Below are positions 16,801 through 25,663 of a stretch of 64,000 nt of DNA, piece after piece; positions within the stretch are counted from its first letter, which is position 1, and every line of letters begins with the position of its first letter. A program made the position numbers and the translations under genes. The notes under the pieces are model-generated. The model did no database searches. It had not been told where the DNA came from and was given only the letters and a program-made list of their open reading frames with translations. This DNA comes from an uncultured Myxococcaceae bacterium (GTDB lineage Bacteria > Myxococcota_A > Polyangia > Polyangiales > Ga0077539), in NCBI GenBank assembly GCA_945952225.1, contig CAMFHP010000029.1, positions 1 through 64,000 of the forward strand, written 5' to 3'.

Positions 16801-19104
16801 ATGGCAACGCCTCCGCTGCTCGGACGCGCGCGCGAACTCGACCGCGTGCGTGCGCTTCTCGATGACCCCGACGCGCGCCTCGTCGTGCTGCGCGGACCGC
16901 CCGGCGTCGGCAAGAGCACGCTCGCCCGCGCGCTCGTCGCGTCGCTCCGCGCCGACGGTGTGCCCGTGGTGACCGCCGCGCTCGACGCGTGCGGAAGCCG
17001 CAACGACGTGCTCGCGACGCTCGCGTCGGCCCTCGGCGATCCCGCGCGCAGCGACGACCCGCGCGTCGTGCTCGACCGCGTGGCCCGCGCCCTCGACGAC
17101 CGCCGTTGCACCCTCGCACTCGACGGCGTCGACGGCGTGCGCGGCCCCCTCGCCGAGCTGCTCCGCGACCTTCTCGATGGCACCGAGCACGCCCGCGCGA
17201 TCGTGTGCGCCTGGCAGCGCCTCGACGTGGCCGACGAGCGCGTGGTTCCCCTCGCACCGCTCGCCGCCGACGACGCCGCGCAGCTCTTCACACGCCACCT
17301 CGCGCGCCTCGCGCCCGACCGACGGACCACGGGAGACGAGCTCCGCGCCCTCGTCGCGCGCACCGGCGGACTCCCCCTCGCCGTGGAGGTGGTCGCCGCG
17401 CGTGTGGCCTCCCTCGGCGCCGCGCCGGTGCTCGCCGCGCTCGACGCCCACGGCCTCGCGGGCGACGCCCTCGACCGCGCCCTCGACGCCGCGTGGCGGC
17501 ACCTCGACGACGACGACCGACGCTCCCTCGGCGCGTTGAGCGTGCTGCGCGCGCGCTTCGACGTCGACACCGCCGCGACGATGCTCGCGCGCCCCGACGC
17601 CCACGACGCCCTCGCGCGCCTCGTTGACGCCTCCCTCGTGGTGAGCGACGACACCAACGCGGGGCCCCGCTTCGCCCTGCTCGACAGCGTGCGCGACCAC
17701 GCCGCGCGACGCGTCGACGACCGCGACATCCTCGCGCAACGACACGCGCGCACCTTCGCGGCGCTGCGCACCCTTCGCGACGACGCCACCGCGTGGACGC
17801 GCCTCCCCGCCGCCCGCGCCCACCTCGTGGCCGCGTGGCGCTGGAGCCCCGCGTACGAGCCCGCCCACGCCGCGCCCCTCGCCCTCGCGCTCGATCCGTT
17901 GCTCGTTGCGCAGGGGCCCGTGGGCCTCCACCGCGAGGTGCTCGCGCGCACGCTCGACGGCGCCGCCCCGCACACCTCCACGGCCGACCGCATCGACCTG
18001 GCCCTCGCCCTCGGTCGCATCGAGATGATCCGCGGACGCGCCCGCGCCGCCCTCGCCCCGTGGATGCGCGCCCTCGACCTCGCCGCGTCGCGCGACGACG
18101 ACGCGCGCCTCGGGTGGTGCACGGCCTACGTCTCCGTCGCGCTGCGCCCCCTCGGACGCCTCGACGAAGCCCGCGACCACGGGCGCCGCGCCCTCGACCT
18201 CGGCACACGCGGCGGCGACCTCGCGCTCGTGTGCATCGCGCACCACGCCCTCGCGTGTGTGTGCCACGGCGAAGGTGACTTCGACGGCGCCCACGCGGGA
18301 TGGGAGCGCGCCCTCGCCACGGCCACGATCGCCCGCGCGCCGCGCCTCGAAGGCATCCAGCGCGCGAACCTCGCCCGCCTCGCGTGGGACCGCGGCGACG
18401 CCCGCGGATGCGCCCACCACGCCGCCCTCGCCCGCGAGGCCCTCGCGCGCCGCGACGACCGATTTCATCTGCTTCGCATCGACGTGCTCGACGCGCTCCT
18501 CGCGCACCGTGAGGGACGGCACCGCGAGGCCCTCGACGCCCTCGACCGCGCGCTCGACACGGCCACGGCCCACGACGACCTCGACGGCGCCCTCGAAGCC
18601 CGCGAGGCCCTCTGCGCGCTCGCCCTCGACCGCGACGACCGCGCCGCCGCCGCGCAGCACCTCGGCCTCTTCGCCGCCGCCGCGCAGGTCGCCGACGACG
18701 TGGCCTGGCCCGCGCGCATCGAGGCCCTCCGCGCGCGACTGCGCCCTCCTTCCACACCGCCGCGCACGGTGCTGCGACTCACCCGCGACGGACGCACGCT
18801 CCACCGCGACGGCGCCGCCCTCGACCTCACGCGCCGGGGACCGCTGCGCCGTGTGCTCCTCGCGCTCTTCGAAGCGCGCCTCGCGCGACCGGGCGCGCCC
18901 CTCGACACCCACGCGGTGCTCGCCGCGGGATGGCCCGGCGAGCGGATGTTCCCCGAGTCTGGCGCCGCGCGGGTCTACATGGCCGTGCGTCGACTGCGCG
19001 TGCTGGGGCTCGACGCGTCGCTCGTCACCGTCGACGGCGGCTACGCGCTCGATCCCCGCGCCGACGCCGCGTGGCTCGACGCGCCCGATTGTCAGCCCAT
19101 GTGA
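16801..19104 (+). CDS. STAND-type ATPase transcriptional regulator with C-terminal winged helix
   Basis: A 767-residue regulator from ATG 16801 (MATPPLLGRARELDRVRALL). Walker A is GPPGVGKST near residue 35 and Walker B CTLALDGVDG near 105; an NB-ARC-like region with GGLPLAVEVVAARV follows, then a winged segment. Residues 330-640 are TPR-like helical repeats (GWERALATATIARAPRLEG, HREALDALDRALDTATAHDD). The last 105 residues (VLRLTRDGRTLHRDGAALDL ... WPGERMFPESGAARVYMAVRRLRVLGL ... GYALDP) resemble an OmpR/SARP winged-helix domain, here at the C-terminus instead of the N-terminus as in AfsR. Probably an ATP-switch regulator of a nearby secreted-protein gene. Confidence 0.88.
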   Translation: MATPPLLGRARELDRVRALLDDPDARLVVLRGPPGVGKSTLARALVASLRADGVPVVTAALDACGSRNDVLATLASALGDPARSDDPRVVLDRVARALDDRRCTLALDGVDGVRGPLAELLRDLLDGTEHARAIVCAWQRLDVADERVVPLAPLAADDAAQLFTRHLARLAPDRRTTGDELRALVARTGGLPLAVEVVAARVASLGAAPVLAALDAHGLAGDALDRALDAAWRHLDDDDRRSLGALSVLRARFDVDTAATMLARPDAHDALARLVDASLVVSDDTNAGPRFALLDSVRDHAARRVDDRDILAQRHARTFAALRTLRDDATAWTRLPAARAHLVAAWRWSPAYEPAHAAPLALALDPLLVAQGPVGLHREVLARTLDGAAPHTSTADRIDLALALGRIEMIRGRARAALAPWMRALDLAASRDDDARLGWCTAYVSVALRPLGRLDEARDHGRRALDLGTRGGDLALVCIAHHALACVCHGEGDFDGAHAGWERALATATIARAPRLEGIQRANLARLAWDRGDARGCAHHAALAREALARRDDRFHLLRIDVLDALLAHREGRHREALDALDRALDTATAHDDLDGALEAREALCALALDRDDRAAAAQHLGLFAAAAQVADDVAWPARIEALRARLRPPSTPPRTVLRLTRDGRTLHRDGAALDLTRRGPLRRVLLALFEARLARPGAPLDTHAVLAAGWPGERMFPESGAARVYMAVRRLRVLGLDASLVTVDGGYALDPRADAAWLDAPDCQPM

Positions 19105-19143
19105 GTCGATCGCGCGGGGCCGCGGGCGCTACCCGTCGAGGCC

Positions 19144-20811
19144 ATGAGACCCCTCGCCCTCGCGCTCTGCGCCGCCCCGCTGTGGGCCCTCGCCGCGTGC
19201 GGTTCCACCGCCGATGTGCCCCCCGTCACCGCCGATGCGTCGCCGCCGGGCGATACGTCGGAACCTTCCGACGCATCCCGTGACGCCTCCGTCGACGTCG
19301 CCCGCGATGCCGTGACCGATGCCCCGCCCGATGCACCGCCGCGCGTCTCCGTCACCTGGTCGCCGTGCCCGCTGCGCAGCGAGGGCGACGGCCCCGAGGC
19401 CGAGTGCGCGACCGTCGCCGTGCCCCTCGACCGCGCGCGTCCCGCGGGGCCCACGATCGACGTCCGCGTGAAGCGCTACCACCCCGAGGGCGGCCGCTCG
19501 CTGCGCGCGCTGTGGATGCTCCAGGGCGGACCGGGCGCGTCGGGCTACGTGTTCGAAGGGCTCTCCGAGGCCATGGGCGCGCGCTTCCCCGACGTGGACT
19601 ACTACATCCCCGACCACCGCGGCACCGGCGCCTCGACGCGCCTCGGATGCGCCGCGCAGGAGGCCGACGCGAGCGAAGCGGGCTTCGCCATCACCGAAGC
19701 CGAGTGGCCCGCGTGCCTCGACGCGCTCCGCGCGCGCTGGGGCGCCGACCTCGCGCACTTCAACGTCACCAACGCCGCGAACGATCTGGGGCTGCTCATC
19801 GAGGCCACGCGGCGCGAGGGCCAGAGGGTCATCGTGCTCGGGGTGTCGTACGGCACGTACCTCGCGCATCGGTACGTGCAGCTCTTTCCGCGGCAGGCCG
19901 ACGGCGTGGTGTTCGACTCCATCGCGCCGCCGGGCAGCAACCTCTTCGAACAGGACGCCGACGCACACGAGGCCGCCCGCGATTTCTTCCGCGCGTGCGG
20001 CGCCGACCGCGTGTGCGCTTCGAAGCTCGGCGCGGACCCGTGGGCCGTCGCCACGTCGCTCTTCGAACGCCTCCGCGCGGGTCACTGCGCGGGCATCGCC
20101 GTGGCCGCCGCACCGACGCACGTGCTCCTGCGCCGCGCCTTCGGCCAGATGCTCATGGACCCGTCGCTCCGCGGGTATGTGCCCGCCATCGTCTACCGCG
20201 CGAACCGCTGCGAGACCCGCGACGTCGGCGCGCTCCGCGTGTTCATGCGCGCGATCACCACGGAGCAGCCGCCCAACGAGAACCTCCGCCAGTGGAGCTT
20301 CGCCCTCTCGCAACACATCGTGCTCTCGGAGTTCGCGCCGACGCCCGCGCCCACGCGCGACGCGCTCGCGGCCATTCGCGAGGGCGCCGTGGCCTCGCGC
20401 GACGTGACCGACGGCCTCTCGGTGAACCTCGGACGCTGGCCCGTCTACACCCCCGACGCCTACGCCGCGCAGTGGGCCGACAGCGACGTGCCCATGCTCT
20501 TTCTCCAGGGCGGACTCGACCCCGCGACGCTGCTCCGCAAGGCCCGCGCGATGCGTCCGCACTTCACCCGCGCGCACCAGACCTGGGTCGAGGTGCCCAC
20601 GGCCACGCACACGGTCTTCGCCTCGTCGCCCTTCACCGACGAGAACGGCGAGTCGCGGTCGTGCGGCACACGCCTGCTCATGCGCTTCGCCGAAGACCCC
20701 GCCGCGCCCGTCGACACCGCGTGCGTCGCGCAGGTGCGCCCGATCAACTTCGCGCTCCCCAACACCGACATCACCCGCGCGCTCCTCGGCGGCGCCGACG
20801 CCTGGGAGTGA
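19144..20811 (+). CDS. Tripeptidyl-peptidase-like alpha/beta hydrolase, lipoprotein
   Basis: A 555-residue lipoprotein with signal MRPLALALCAAPLWALAAC and linker PSDASRDASVDVARDAVTDAPPDAPP. The catalytic part resembles S33 peptidases of the SCO7095/tripeptidyl aminopeptidase type: CATVAVPLDRARP.GPTIDV, WMLQGGPGASG, YYIPDHRGTGASTRLGC, nucleophile elbow VLGVSYGTYLAHRY, acid LFLQGGLDPAT and His in PTATHTVFASSPF. Two Cys pairs in the cap fit an exported enzyme. Expected role is release of N-terminal tri- or oligopeptides or hydrolysis of esters outside the cytoplasm. The gene starts 39 bases after the STAND regulator stop and may be co-transcribed with it. Confidence 0.87.
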   Translation: MRPLALALCAAPLWALAACGSTADVPPVTADASPPGDTSEPSDASRDASVDVARDAVTDAPPDAPPRVSVTWSPCPLRSEGDGPEAECATVAVPLDRARPAGPTIDVRVKRYHPEGGRSLRALWMLQGGPGASGYVFEGLSEAMGARFPDVDYYIPDHRGTGASTRLGCAAQEADASEAGFAITEAEWPACLDALRARWGADLAHFNVTNAANDLGLLIEATRREGQRVIVLGVSYGTYLAHRYVQLFPRQADGVVFDSIAPPGSNLFEQDADAHEAARDFFRACGADRVCASKLGADPWAVATSLFERLRAGHCAGIAVAAAPTHVLLRRAFGQMLMDPSLRGYVPAIVYRANRCETRDVGALRVFMRAITTEQPPNENLRQWSFALSQHIVLSEFAPTPAPTRDALAAIREGAVASRDVTDGLSVNLGRWPVYTPDAYAAQWADSDVPMLFLQGGLDPATLLRKARAMRPHFTRAHQTWVEVPTATHTVFASSPFTDENGESRSCGTRLLMRFAEDPAAPVDTACVAQVRPINFALPNTDITRALLGGADAWE

Positions 20812-20834
20812 GCGGTCACCGCCGCGGATTTTTT
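20812..20834 (+). terminator. Weak stem followed by T6
   Basis: GCGG TCA CCGC (20812-20822) overlaps the stop codon region and is followed within a few bases by six Ts (20829-20834). The stem is short, so this is only a candidate intrinsic terminator separating the peptidase gene from the ArsR operon. Confidence 0.3.
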
Positions 20835-20851
20835 CGCAAACATATCCACCA

Positions 20852-20867
20852 CCGTGTATATACACGG
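20852..20867. promoter_or_regulatory. 16-bp perfect palindromic operator before the ArsR-family gene
   Basis: CCGTGTATATACACGG reads identically on both strands and ends two bases before the regulator's start codon. It embeds TATATA, a plausible -10 region. ArsR-family repressors bind such inverted repeats, so negative autoregulation of the ArsR/SRPBCC operon is the likely role. This is the only A/T-rich patch in the surrounding sequence. Confidence 0.7.
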
Positions 20868-20869
20868 CC

Positions 20870-21223
20870 ATGAAAGCAGAAGCGTTCCAGGCGCTGTCGG
20901 ACCCGACGCGGCGGCAGATCCTCGACGTGCTCCGCGCGGGTCCGAAGCCCGTGAACGAGCTGGTCGACGCGGTGGCGATCCAGCAGTCGGGGGTGTCGCG
21001 GCATCTGCGCATCCTCCACGAAGCGGGTTTCGTCGACGTGAAGGCCGACGGGCAGCGGCGGCTCTATGCGCTGCGCCCGCAGCGGTTCCGCGAGCTCGAC
21101 GCGTGGCTCCAGGGGTTCCGCTCGCTCTGGGAGGGGCGCATGGACCGCTTCGGCGAGGCTCTCAAAGCAAGGCGCGCCGCGACGACGCAGGCCGCGAACC
21201 GTGGAGACAGACGCAATGGGTGA
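20870..21223 (+). CDS. ArsR-family winged-helix repressor
   Basis: A 117-residue protein with the canonical ArsR start MKAEAFQALSDPTRRQILDVL and winged helix: KPVNELVDAVAIQQSGVSRHLRILHEAGFVDVKADGQRRLYAL. No metal-binding Cys motif (ELCVCDL) is present, so it belongs to the non-metal ArsR group usually paired with SRPBCC genes. Its 3' end overlaps the next gene by eight bases. Probably represses its own operon through the palindrome directly upstream. Confidence 0.93.
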   Translation: MKAEAFQALSDPTRRQILDVLRAGPKPVNELVDAVAIQQSGVSRHLRILHEAGFVDVKADGQRRLYALRPQRFRELDAWLQGFRSLWEGRMDRFGEALKARRAATTQAANRGDRRNG

Positions 21224-21716
21224 CAACGTGGTGGTGCGCGCGCCGGTGCGCTTCGAAGAGTCCTACGAGGCCACGCTCGACGAGGTGTGGTCGCTCTGGA
21301 CGACCCCCGACGGCTTCGAAGCCTGGTGGGGTCCGCAGGGCTTTCGCGTCGAGGTGCAGGCGCTCGATGCCCGCGCCGGCGGCACCCTTCGCTACGACAT
21401 GATCGCCGACGCGCCCGAGATGGTCGCGTTCATGGCCCGCGAGGGAATGCCCGTCTCGCACCCCGTGACGGCCACCATCACCGAGTGCGATCCGCCCACG
21501 CGGCTGACCATTCGCAACGTGATCGATTTCGTGCCGGGCTTCGCGCCCTACGAGAACCACATCCGCGTGACGCTCACCGCCGAGGGCGACCGCGTGCGCA
21601 TGGTCGTGCTCGTCGACGCGCACCCCGACGACCTCTGGACGCAGCGCTCCACCGACGGCTGGCGCAGTCAGCTCACGAAGCTCCCCGCGGCCCTCGTGCG
21701 CCGTCGCGCGCGCTGA
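21216..21716 (+). CDS. SRPBCC (AHSA1-like) domain protein
   Basis: A 166-residue protein starting at ATG 21216, inside the end of the ArsR gene, with a GGAGA ribosome site. It has the START-like fold pattern of activator-of-Hsp90 homologues: YEATLDEVWSLWTTPDGFEAWWGPQGF, GGTLRYDM, TITECDPPTRLTIRNVIDF, HIRVTLTAEGDRVRMVV, and the C-terminal helix QRSTDGWRSQLTKLPA. ArsR plus SRPBCC pairs are common in bacteria. The ligand of the hydrophobic pocket is not known. Confidence 0.9.
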   Translation: MGDNVVVRAPVRFEESYEATLDEVWSLWTTPDGFEAWWGPQGFRVEVQALDARAGGTLRYDMIADAPEMVAFMAREGMPVSHPVTATITECDPPTRLTIRNVIDFVPGFAPYENHIRVTLTAEGDRVRMVVLVDAHPDDLWTQRSTDGWRSQLTKLPAALVRRRAR

Positions 21717-21762
21717 CCGCGGCGCGGATCGCTCCCCCCCGCACGCGAAGCACCGCGCGCCC

Positions 21763-22131
21763 CTACGCGCCGCCCACCGCCACCGCCGCCGCGAAGCCCA
21801 TCGCGGCGACGCCGAGGTACCCGCTGGTGACGCCGCCGAGCATGGCCAGCGCGCCCGCGAGGGCTGCGATCACGGCCTTCGTGCGAGGGGCGCCCGCGCG
21901 ACCGAGCCGCACCGCCCACACGACGCCCGCGACGAGCCCGCCGAGTCCACACGCGGTCTGCAACGCAGAGAGCGCGAAGAACACCGTCACGAGCGGACCG
22001 CTCCGACTGCGGTTGAGCCCTTCGATGAAGACCAGCGCGTGGATCGGAACGATCGCGAAGGCGGCGACGACGAACGCGACGGCGACGGTGCGCGTGCGCG
22101 CGAGGCGGGCGACGGGGTCGGGGCTCTCCAT
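21763..22131 (-). CDS. Small polytopic membrane protein (122 aa)
   Basis: Starts at ATG 22131. Three to four hydrophobic helices are visible: VAVAFVVAAFAIVPIHALVF, VTVFFALSALQTACGLGGLV, VIAALAGALAMLGGVTSGYL and GVAAMGFAAAVAVGG. This suggests a DUF4190-like or other small membrane family, but I cannot name it. It follows the next membrane gene on the same strand after 13 bases, so the two are probably one transcript. Confidence 0.7.
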   Translation of the reverse strand: MESPDPVARLARTRTVAVAFVVAAFAIVPIHALVFIEGLNRSRSGPLVTVFFALSALQTACGLGGLVAGVVWAVRLGRAGAPRTKAVIAALAGALAMLGGVTSGYLGVAAMGFAAAVAVGGA

Positions 22132-22144
22132 CGCAGCGAGGGTT

Positions 22145-22879
22145 TCACCCGCGTGCGGCGCGAGGCAAGGGCGGCGCGACGACGACGGACGCGGTCTGCT
22201 CCGTTCCCCGCAGCAGCGCGCGGAGCGACACGACGTGGCTCACGGCGGCGAAGGGAACGAGCAGCGTCGGGAGCCACACGAAGGGCGCCGTGGCCACGAG
22301 CGCCGCCGACACGCCCTCGCGAAAGTGTCGCATCGGACCGGGGAACGACAGCGCCGCCGTCGCCACGATGTTCACGAGCGCCGCGAACGACGCGACGTGC
22401 CAGAGCGCGAGCGCGCGACGGCCGATCCGCGCGCGGTGAAAGGCGTACGCGACGAGCGGCGCGCTCAGTCCCACGAACACGTCGACGTTGCGACCGCTCC
22501 AGGTCATCTGCACCGGGATCGCGCCGCGGACGTAGAGCGCGTGGAGCGCCACCTCGACGGGCACACGAAATACCTGGAGCGCCGCGATCACCGCGAGGGT
22601 GGTGTCGTCGATCGGGCGTCGCACCGCCGCGCGGCGCATCACGGTGACCCCCGTCGCGATCGCCACCGTGGCGGCCACCATCACCCGCGGAGGCAGCACG
22701 TCGAAGCGTTGAAAGAAGCCCCACCGCGCCAGCGCGAAGGTCGCCGCGAGCCAGAGCGCGAGCCCCGTCGCCGTCGGCCCCACGAGGCCCACGCGCCGCG
22801 CCGCCGCGAGGATCGAGAGCACCACGAGCGCGAGCGCCAGCGCGCCCGGAACCATCACCTGCCACACCTGCACGTTCAT
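22145..22879 (-). CDS. Polytopic membrane protein of unknown function
   Basis: From ATG 22879 (MNVQVWQVMVPGALALALVVL) the protein has about seven membrane helices in 244 residues; starts at 22909 or 23002 would only add a charged tail. A conserved-looking stretch VFRVPVEVALHALYVRGAIPVQMTWSG lies in the middle and recurs in a family of bacterial hypothetical membrane proteins. No enzyme motif is recognised. It is divergent from the histidine kinase, whose start is about 185 bases away. Confidence 0.75.
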   Translation of the reverse strand: MNVQVWQVMVPGALALALVVLSILAAARRVGLVGPTATGLALWLAATFALARWGFFQRFDVLPPRVMVAATVAIATGVTVMRRAAVRRPIDDTTLAVIAALQVFRVPVEVALHALYVRGAIPVQMTWSGRNVDVFVGLSAPLVAYAFHRARIGRRALALWHVASFAALVNIVATAALSFPGPMRHFREGVSAALVATAPFVWLPTLLVPFAAVSHVVSLRALLRGTEQTASVVVAPPLPRAARG

Positions 22880-23064
22880 GGACGCGATGGAGTGCAGCGC
22901 CCACGCCATGCGCCCGGGTCGGCGATTCACGGCGAGACGCACCGCGAAGGTGTCGAGCGCGCCGACAGGGGGTGACGGCGCACACGACAACGGCGCACGC
23001 ACGCGGGCGGATGCAGCGGGCGGTTGCGCGCGGAGCCCTTCTTGCGTGAGCCTCCGCGCGACCC

Positions 23065-24351
23065 GTGGCCGACGAGACGACGACGCGCGACGCCCGACTG
23101 CGCGCCGTGGGGACCGCGTTCCTCCGGCTGCGTCCGTGGATCGTCGCGCCCATGATGGCGAACACCGTGGCGACGCTCGCGCTCACCGGCGCGCCGCGAC
23201 GGCAGGTGGCCACGCTCGCGGTGATGTTCTCCCTCGCGCTGAGCTTCTTCGCGCGCGAGGCCGTGCAGGGCCGTCGTCGGCTCGTGACCGCCCGCGAACT
23301 CTTCGCCTCCTTCGCGATCACCCTCGGCGGCATCACGCTCGCGTGCCTCGCCACGGGCGCGCTCGCGAGCCCCGTGGTGCCCATGCTCTTCGCGCCCACG
23401 GTGCTCGCCTTCGCCGCCTTCGGACGCGACCGTCGCAGCGATGCTCTCTTCGCCCTCTTCGCACTCAGCGTCGCGGCCCTCGCGCTCGTGCCTTCGGGCG
23501 TGCCCTTTCCGCGCGTCTCCACGGTGGCCCATCGGTGGGTGCTCCTCGTGTGCGCGCTCGACGCGGCGCTGCTGTTGCGCGTGGGCGTGGCCGGGCTCTC
23601 CGATGCGTACGCCCTCGCGCAGCGCGACCTCTCGCAGGCCAGCGACGCGCTCGTCGACGCGGCGCACGCCCGCACGCGCACGCTCGAAACCCTCGGCGCG
23701 CAGGTGGCCCACGAGATCAAGAACCCGCTCGCCGCCGTGCGCGGGCTCGTCGAGCTGCTCACCGAATCGACCACCGATGCGCGTCAACGCCGTCGCCTCG
23801 ACGTGGCCGCGGGAGAGGTCGCCCGCATCGAGCGCATCGTGCAGGACTACCTCTCCTTCGCGCGTCCGCTCTCGGCGCTCGACCTCGCCCCCATGGACCT
23901 CGGCGCCGTCGTCTCCGACGTGGCCCGCGCCCTCGATGCGTACGCCGCGCGCCGCGGGGTCGCGCTCTCGTCGCAGGGTCCCTCACTCCCCCTCGTGGCC
24001 GACGCGCGGCGCGTGAAGGATTGCGTCCTGAACCTCTGCGTCAACGCGATCGACGCCACGCCCGCGGGCGGCGCCGTCACGCTCTCGTGGGCGCGCGAGC
24101 ACACCCTCGCGAAGGTCGTCGTGCGGGACGCGGGACCGGGCCTCGACGCCGACGCGCTCGCGAAGCTCGGCACGCCCTTCTACACCACGCGCGAGGGGGG
24201 AACGGGCCTCGGCGTCCACCTCGCGCGACAGGCCGCGGAACAGCACGGCGGCTCGCTCACCTTCACCAGCGCGCGCGGCGAGGGAACCGTCGCGACGCTC
24301 CAGCTCCCCTGCGAGGCGGTGCGCTCCGATGCCCACGATCCTGATCTGTGA
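23065..24351 (+). CDS. Membrane sensor histidine kinase (NtrB-like core)
   Basis: A 428-residue kinase from GTG 23065. Residues 25-175 hold five to six membrane helices (VAPMMANTVATLALTG, ALFALFALSVAALALVPSG, RWVLLVCALDAALLLRVGVAGL). The transmitter begins with the H box VAHEIKNPLAAVRGLVELL (His near 216), then N box NLCVNAIDATPAGG, G1 VRDAGPGLDADAL, F box LGTPFYTTREGGTGLG and G2. The H-E-I-K-N-P-L form is typical of NtrB/AtoS type kinases that pair with sigma-54 activators. Its 3' end overlaps the NtrC-type gene by 23 bases, so the two form a two-component system. No periplasmic sensor domain is visible, so the stimulus is probably sensed in the membrane. Confidence 0.92.
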   Translation: MADETTTRDARLRAVGTAFLRLRPWIVAPMMANTVATLALTGAPRRQVATLAVMFSLALSFFAREAVQGRRRLVTARELFASFAITLGGITLACLATGALASPVVPMLFAPTVLAFAAFGRDRRSDALFALFALSVAALALVPSGVPFPRVSTVAHRWVLLVCALDAALLLRVGVAGLSDAYALAQRDLSQASDALVDAAHARTRTLETLGAQVAHEIKNPLAAVRGLVELLTESTTDARQRRRLDVAAGEVARIERIVQDYLSFARPLSALDLAPMDLGAVVSDVARALDAYAARRGVALSSQGPSLPLVADARRVKDCVLNLCVNAIDATPAGGAVTLSWAREHTLAKVVVRDAGPGLDADALAKLGTPFYTTREGGTGLGVHLARQAAEQHGGSLTFTSARGEGTVATLQLPCEAVRSDAHDPDL

Positions 24352-25663
24352 CGACGAGCCTGCGCTGCGCTTCACGCTCGAAGAGGCCCTCGACCTGCCG
24401 GGCCATCGCACGCTCACCGCGCGGTCGGCCGAAGAGGCACTTCCGCTGCTCGACGAGGCCGACGCCGTGGTCACCGACCTGGTGATGGGCGCGATGAGCG
24501 GCCTCGACCTCGTGCGCGCGGCGAAGAAGATCGACCCGTCACTGCCGGTGATCCTGCTGACGGCGCGGGGCTCGGAGCGCGTGGCCGTCGAGGCCATGAA
24601 GGCCGGTGCGTACGACTACCTCACCAAGCCCTTCGGACTCGACGAGCTGCGGCTGGTGGTGTCGCGCGCCGTCGAGGCCTCGTCGCTTCGCCGTGACGTG
24701 CGTCGCAGCGCCGCCGCGCGTGCCACGGGGCGCGCCGTCGTGGGAGAGAGCCCGCGGTGGAAGCGCCTCGTTGACAGCGCCCTCCGCGTGGCGCCGCGTG
24801 AGGTGCCGATCCTGCTGCGCGGTGAAACCGGCACGGGCAAGGAGCTCATCGCGACGATGATCCACGCGGCCTCGGAGCGCCGTGACCGACCGTGTGTGCG
24901 GGTCAACTGCGCGGCCATTCCGACGGAGCTCGCCGAGTCGGAACTCTTCGGTCATGCGAAGGGCGCGTTCACCGGCGCGGTGGCATCGCACACGGGCTGG
25001 TTCGCGCAGGCCGACGGCGGAACGCTCGTGCTCGACGAGGTGGGCGAGCTCCCCCTCGCGGTGCAGGCGCGGCTGCTGCGCGCGTTGCAGGAGGGAGAGA
25101 TCCAGCCCGTGGGCGCGGGCCGTGTGACGAAGGTCGACGTGCGCGTGGTGGCCTCGACCCATCGCGACCTCGCCGCCGACGTGGCCGCCGGGCGCTTCCG
25201 TCAGGACCTCTACTACCGCCTCTCCGTCGTCGAGCTCCGCGTGCCGCCGCTGCGCGAGCGCCTCGACGATGTTCCGCTCCTCGTGGCGGCGTTCATCGAG
25301 CGGTACCGCACGCGCTTTCACCTCGACGTCGTGCGCTTCACCCCCGCGCTCGTGGCATCGCTCACCGCGCGCCCATGGCCCGGCAACGTGCGCGAGCTCG
25401 AAAACGCCGTGGCCCGCATCGTGGCGCTCTCCGACGGCGGAACGATCGACGTCGACGCGATGGCCTCCCTCGACCTCGACGCCACGGCGCCCGCGCCCTC
25501 CACGGAGACCCTGCGCGACCGGCTCGATGCGTACGAGCGCTCGCTCCTCGTCGACGCGATGCGCGCGGCGAAGGGCAATCAGTCCGAGGCCGCACGGAGG
25601 CTCGGCATCACGCGCACGACGCTGCTCGAAAAGCTCAAGCGACTCCACGTCGACACGCGCTGA
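24329..25663 (+). CDS. NtrC-family sigma-54-dependent response regulator
   Basis: A 444-residue response regulator. The receiver (1-115) has ILICDDEPALRF, phospho-Asp in AVVTDLVMGAMSG and Lys in YLTKPFG. The AAA+ domain (about 135-365) has Walker A GETGTGKE, the sigma-54 contact loop GAFTGA in FGHAKGAFTGAVASHTG, Walker B GGTLVLDEVGELP and an arginine-finger region FRQDLYYRLSVVEL. The C-terminal Fis-type helix-turn-helix is NQSEAARRLGITRTTLLEKLKRL. It activates sigma-54 promoters in response to the overlapping kinase. I found no clear sigma-54 promoter in the window, so targets may lie elsewhere. Confidence 0.95.
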   Translation: MPTILICDDEPALRFTLEEALDLPGHRTLTARSAEEALPLLDEADAVVTDLVMGAMSGLDLVRAAKKIDPSLPVILLTARGSERVAVEAMKAGAYDYLTKPFGLDELRLVVSRAVEASSLRRDVRRSAAARATGRAVVGESPRWKRLVDSALRVAPREVPILLRGETGTGKELIATMIHAASERRDRPCVRVNCAAIPTELAESELFGHAKGAFTGAVASHTGWFAQADGGTLVLDEVGELPLAVQARLLRALQEGEIQPVGAGRVTKVDVRVVASTHRDLAADVAAGRFRQDLYYRLSVVELRVPPLRERLDDVPLLVAAFIERYRTRFHLDVVRFTPALVASLTARPWPGNVRELENAVARIVALSDGGTIDVDAMASLDLDATAPAPSTETLRDRLDAYERSLLVDAMRAAKGNQSEAARRLGITRTTLLEKLKRLHVDTR

